A stretch of DNA of 36,115 bases from Bacteroidales bacterium (GTDB taxonomy: Bacteria; Bacteroidota; Bacteroidia; Bacteroidales; CAIWKO01). Each line of letters opens with the position of its first letter. The first letter of the stretch is position 1. Location: NCBI GenBank assembly GCA_023228145.1, contig JALOBU010000032.1, forward strand, positions 1-36,115, read 5' to 3'. This document shows positions 35,061 to 36,115 of the stretch, piece after piece. The notes under the pieces were generated by a model. It saw nothing but the letters and a program-made list of their open reading frames with translations, searched no databases and was not told the origin of the DNA. The translations under genes and the position numbers were made by a program.

Positions 35061-35266
35061 TTTTTAATGTTGCCTAAAATTGTGTTGTGCCATTGGTGAT
35101 ATTTTTACCTTATCATTTGAGTTGGTGCTATTCGGTTTATTGATTATAAATACCTGCATATCAGTTTAGAAGAGTTTTAATAATCATTTATAATAGCTAT
35201 ACTATTAATTAACTTTTCCACAAATTTATGCAAGAAATATTACAAATACAAGTAACCTAAATAAAA

Positions 35267-35413
35267 TTACTTTCCACCAACACTCTTGAGCCCGCCGGTT
35301 TCCGGGTAAACATCAAAATGCCTGATATTGGCGGGCATAAAAGTGAGCACGCCATACTGCGAGATAAGGAATTTTCCACTTATGTTTTCAGTGTTTGAAT
35401 TGTAAAGTTTCAC
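35267..35413 (-). CDS. Possible 48-residue ORF overlapping the four-helix-bundle gene
   Basis: The frame GTG (35413-35411) to TAA (35269-35267) encodes a peptide including KFLISQYGVLTFMPANIRHFDVYP. Its GTG overlaps the TGA of the upstream gene as GTGA, a coupling arrangement. Because the frame stays open upstream inside the four-helix-bundle gene, it could instead be the 3' remnant of an older gene. Composition looks protein-like (slightly GC-richer than the surroundings), but I do not recognise a family. Confidence 0.35.
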   Translation of the reverse strand: MKLYNSNTENISGKFLISQYGVLTFMPANIRHFDVYPETGGLKSVGGK

Positions 35414-35760
35414 TTCTGCTTGTTTTTCATTGTGGAGATTATTGAATTCAATAATTTCCTAATACTGATTAATGAGGTGATTAAATCTTTTGACGTTGGA
35501 TAGTTTAAGGATTTATCGCATAGCATAAGCCAATATTCTGTTTCGTCGGCTTCCTTCGCTGCAATCTTGAGTTTATGGATAAAATCAAGAGAACTTTCTG
35601 CATTTTGAGCTTCTCTAATATTCGCGCCAATTGAAGTGCCTGATTTTAGTAACTGACGGGCAATCACATATTTTTGGTTTTTTTCAAGCAATTCGCAATA
35701 AACGATTATTTGCAAAGCAAACTCAAAACTCAACTCCAATATCTCATTCCTTTTTTCCAT
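35410..35760 (-). CDS. Four-helix bundle protein (S23/TIGR02436 type)
   Basis: The 116-residue helical protein matches the family once named for intervening sequences in 23S rRNA: LSFEFALQIIVYCELL, ARQLLKSGTSIGANIREAQNAES, DFIHKLKIAAKEADETEYWL. Members are common solitary genes in Bacteroidota, often next to polysaccharide or mobile DNA; their function is unsettled. ATG at 35760 chosen, with a second ATG two codons upstream at 35766 equally possible. It is not inside a 23S rRNA gene here. Its stop overlaps a GTG-started small ORF. Confidence 0.88.
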   Translation of the reverse strand: MEKRNEILELSFEFALQIIVYCELLEKNQKYVIARQLLKSGTSIGANIREAQNAESSLDFIHKLKIAAKEADETEYWLMLCDKSLNYPTSKDLITSLISIRKLLNSIISTMKNKQK

Positions 35761-35798
35761 AATCAACTAATCATCAAATTATCACATCAACTAATCAA

Positions 35799-35996
35799 TT
35801 AGTTTTTAATGATTTTAAACGATTTTACTTCTTTGTTTCCTTGAACTACTTTTACAAAATAGGTTGCAGGTACAAGATTGCGCATAACAATGTTTGTTTG
35901 AATGCCAGTGATTTTTTCGTTTTGTACAAGTTTTCCGTTCATATCATACAGTTGATATGACATTGATTGGATGCTGAGCGACTTGTACTGAGTATT
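35799..35996 (-). pseudogene. Truncated T9SS type A C-terminal sorting domain
   Basis: The frame encodes 65 residues ending in a typical type A sorting domain (YQLYDMNGKLVQNEKI, then LVPATYFVKVV and SFKIIKN before TAA). It is cut off by an in-frame TAG at 35999-35997, with no start and no room for a passenger domain. It is the 3' remnant of a gene for an exported protein. The break lies about 55 bp from the end of a possible transposase frame at the window edge, so an insertion is a plausible cause. Confidence 0.75.
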
Positions 35997-36051
35997 CTAA
36001 GTTAAAAACAAATTTTTTTTAAAGTTTTTTTTTAACAAATTTAAACCCCAA

Positions 36052-36115
36052 TTACACAGCCATTCTGACAAAAGGTTCATCACGTTTAACAACAGCAAAA
36101 ACTCTATAAACCAGT
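36052..36115 (-). CDS. 3' end of an unknown gene, possibly a transposase
   Basis: A frame entering from beyond the right edge ends with TAA at 36054-36052 after 20 residues (RVFAVVKRDEPF is the core). The VYRVFAVVKR pattern reminds me of the C-termini of IS110-type transposases, but 20 residues cannot prove this. If correct, the element's end should lie near 36000, next to the broken T9SS tail. Confidence 0.3.
   Translation of the reverse strand, partial: LVYRVFAVVKRDEPFVRMAV

Larger units (their letters stand above)
32876..35077 (-). mobile_element. Putative cassette array without integrase (two units, two attC-like sites)
   Basis: Two gene units read on the minus strand alternate with the palindromic elements. 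The MFS unit (33853-35077) has ends TTAGGCAACGTTAA and, inverted, TTAGGCAACATTAA. The FISUMP unit (33029-33694) has ends TTAGCGTTTCGTTGG and, inverted, TTAGCGTTCATTGG. End sequences differ between units but match within a unit, as in gene cassettes whose attC is remade on circularisation. The MFS start codon is 3 bp inside one end and its stop lies in the other. The base before each unit start is T, where classical integrons have G, so the assignment is tentative. Confidence 0.45.

Noticed and set aside
35410..35760. Four-helix-bundle gene as evidence of a 23S rRNA intervening sequence
   Set aside because: No rRNA sequence flanks it; stand-alone members are common.

Overview
The window looks like a chromosomal segment of an AT-rich member of the Bacteroidota, probably a Bacteroidales-like or related uncultured lineage. 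The evidence is a type IX secretion (T9SS) type B C-terminal domain on a 2010-residue adhesin, a T9SS type A tail remnant, GWxTD, BT_3928-like and DUF1599 proteins, a FISUMP protein, and the Bacteroidota -7 promoter motif TAnnTTTG ahead of a dozen transcription units. Shine-Dalgarno sequences are mostly absent and several genes appear to use TTG starts.

Layout. 1-4744: a lipoprotein-like fusion of the Memo and AMMECR1 domains, a divergent FtsE-type ATPase, and two overlapping glycosyltransferases. 4850-4936: tRNA-Ser(UGA) with a probable terminator. 5252-6667: an ArsB/NhaD-type ion transporter. 7177-9357: a two-component system whose promoter is abutted by five 11-bp direct repeats. 9644-12221: a GWxTD protein and a family 2 glycosyltransferase. 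12361-15009: a probable operon of 3-methyladenine glycosylase, RlmI-like rRNA methyltransferase and PrmC. 15001-17913, minus strand: DUF1599, a DoxX/BT_3928-like protein and a lone OppB-type permease, with folP divergent at 17977. 18841-30691: a membrane-plus-TPR protein, the giant adhesin and a large secreted protein of unknown role. 30729-32834: a YdcF/SanA protein and an M48 (Ste24-type) protease.

The right end is accessory DNA. Two 150-bp palindromic repeats (32876-33025 and 33701-33849) bracket a FISUMP gene. The second also borders a frameshifted MFS transporter. Each gene unit has its own terminal inverted repeat, and the MFS stop codon lies inside a GCCTAAC core. This resembles integron attC sites and gene cassettes with no integrase in view, although the sites deviate from the canonical core. 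Beyond lie a four-helix-bundle gene, a coupled 48-codon ORF, a truncated T9SS tail and what may be the end of a transposase running off the window.

The most interesting points are the cassette-like array, the probable autoregulatory 11-bp repeat operator, the exported Memo-AMMECR1 fusion, and the -7 elements sitting 4-5 nt from start codons. All family names come from reading translated sequence by eye; no database search was run.
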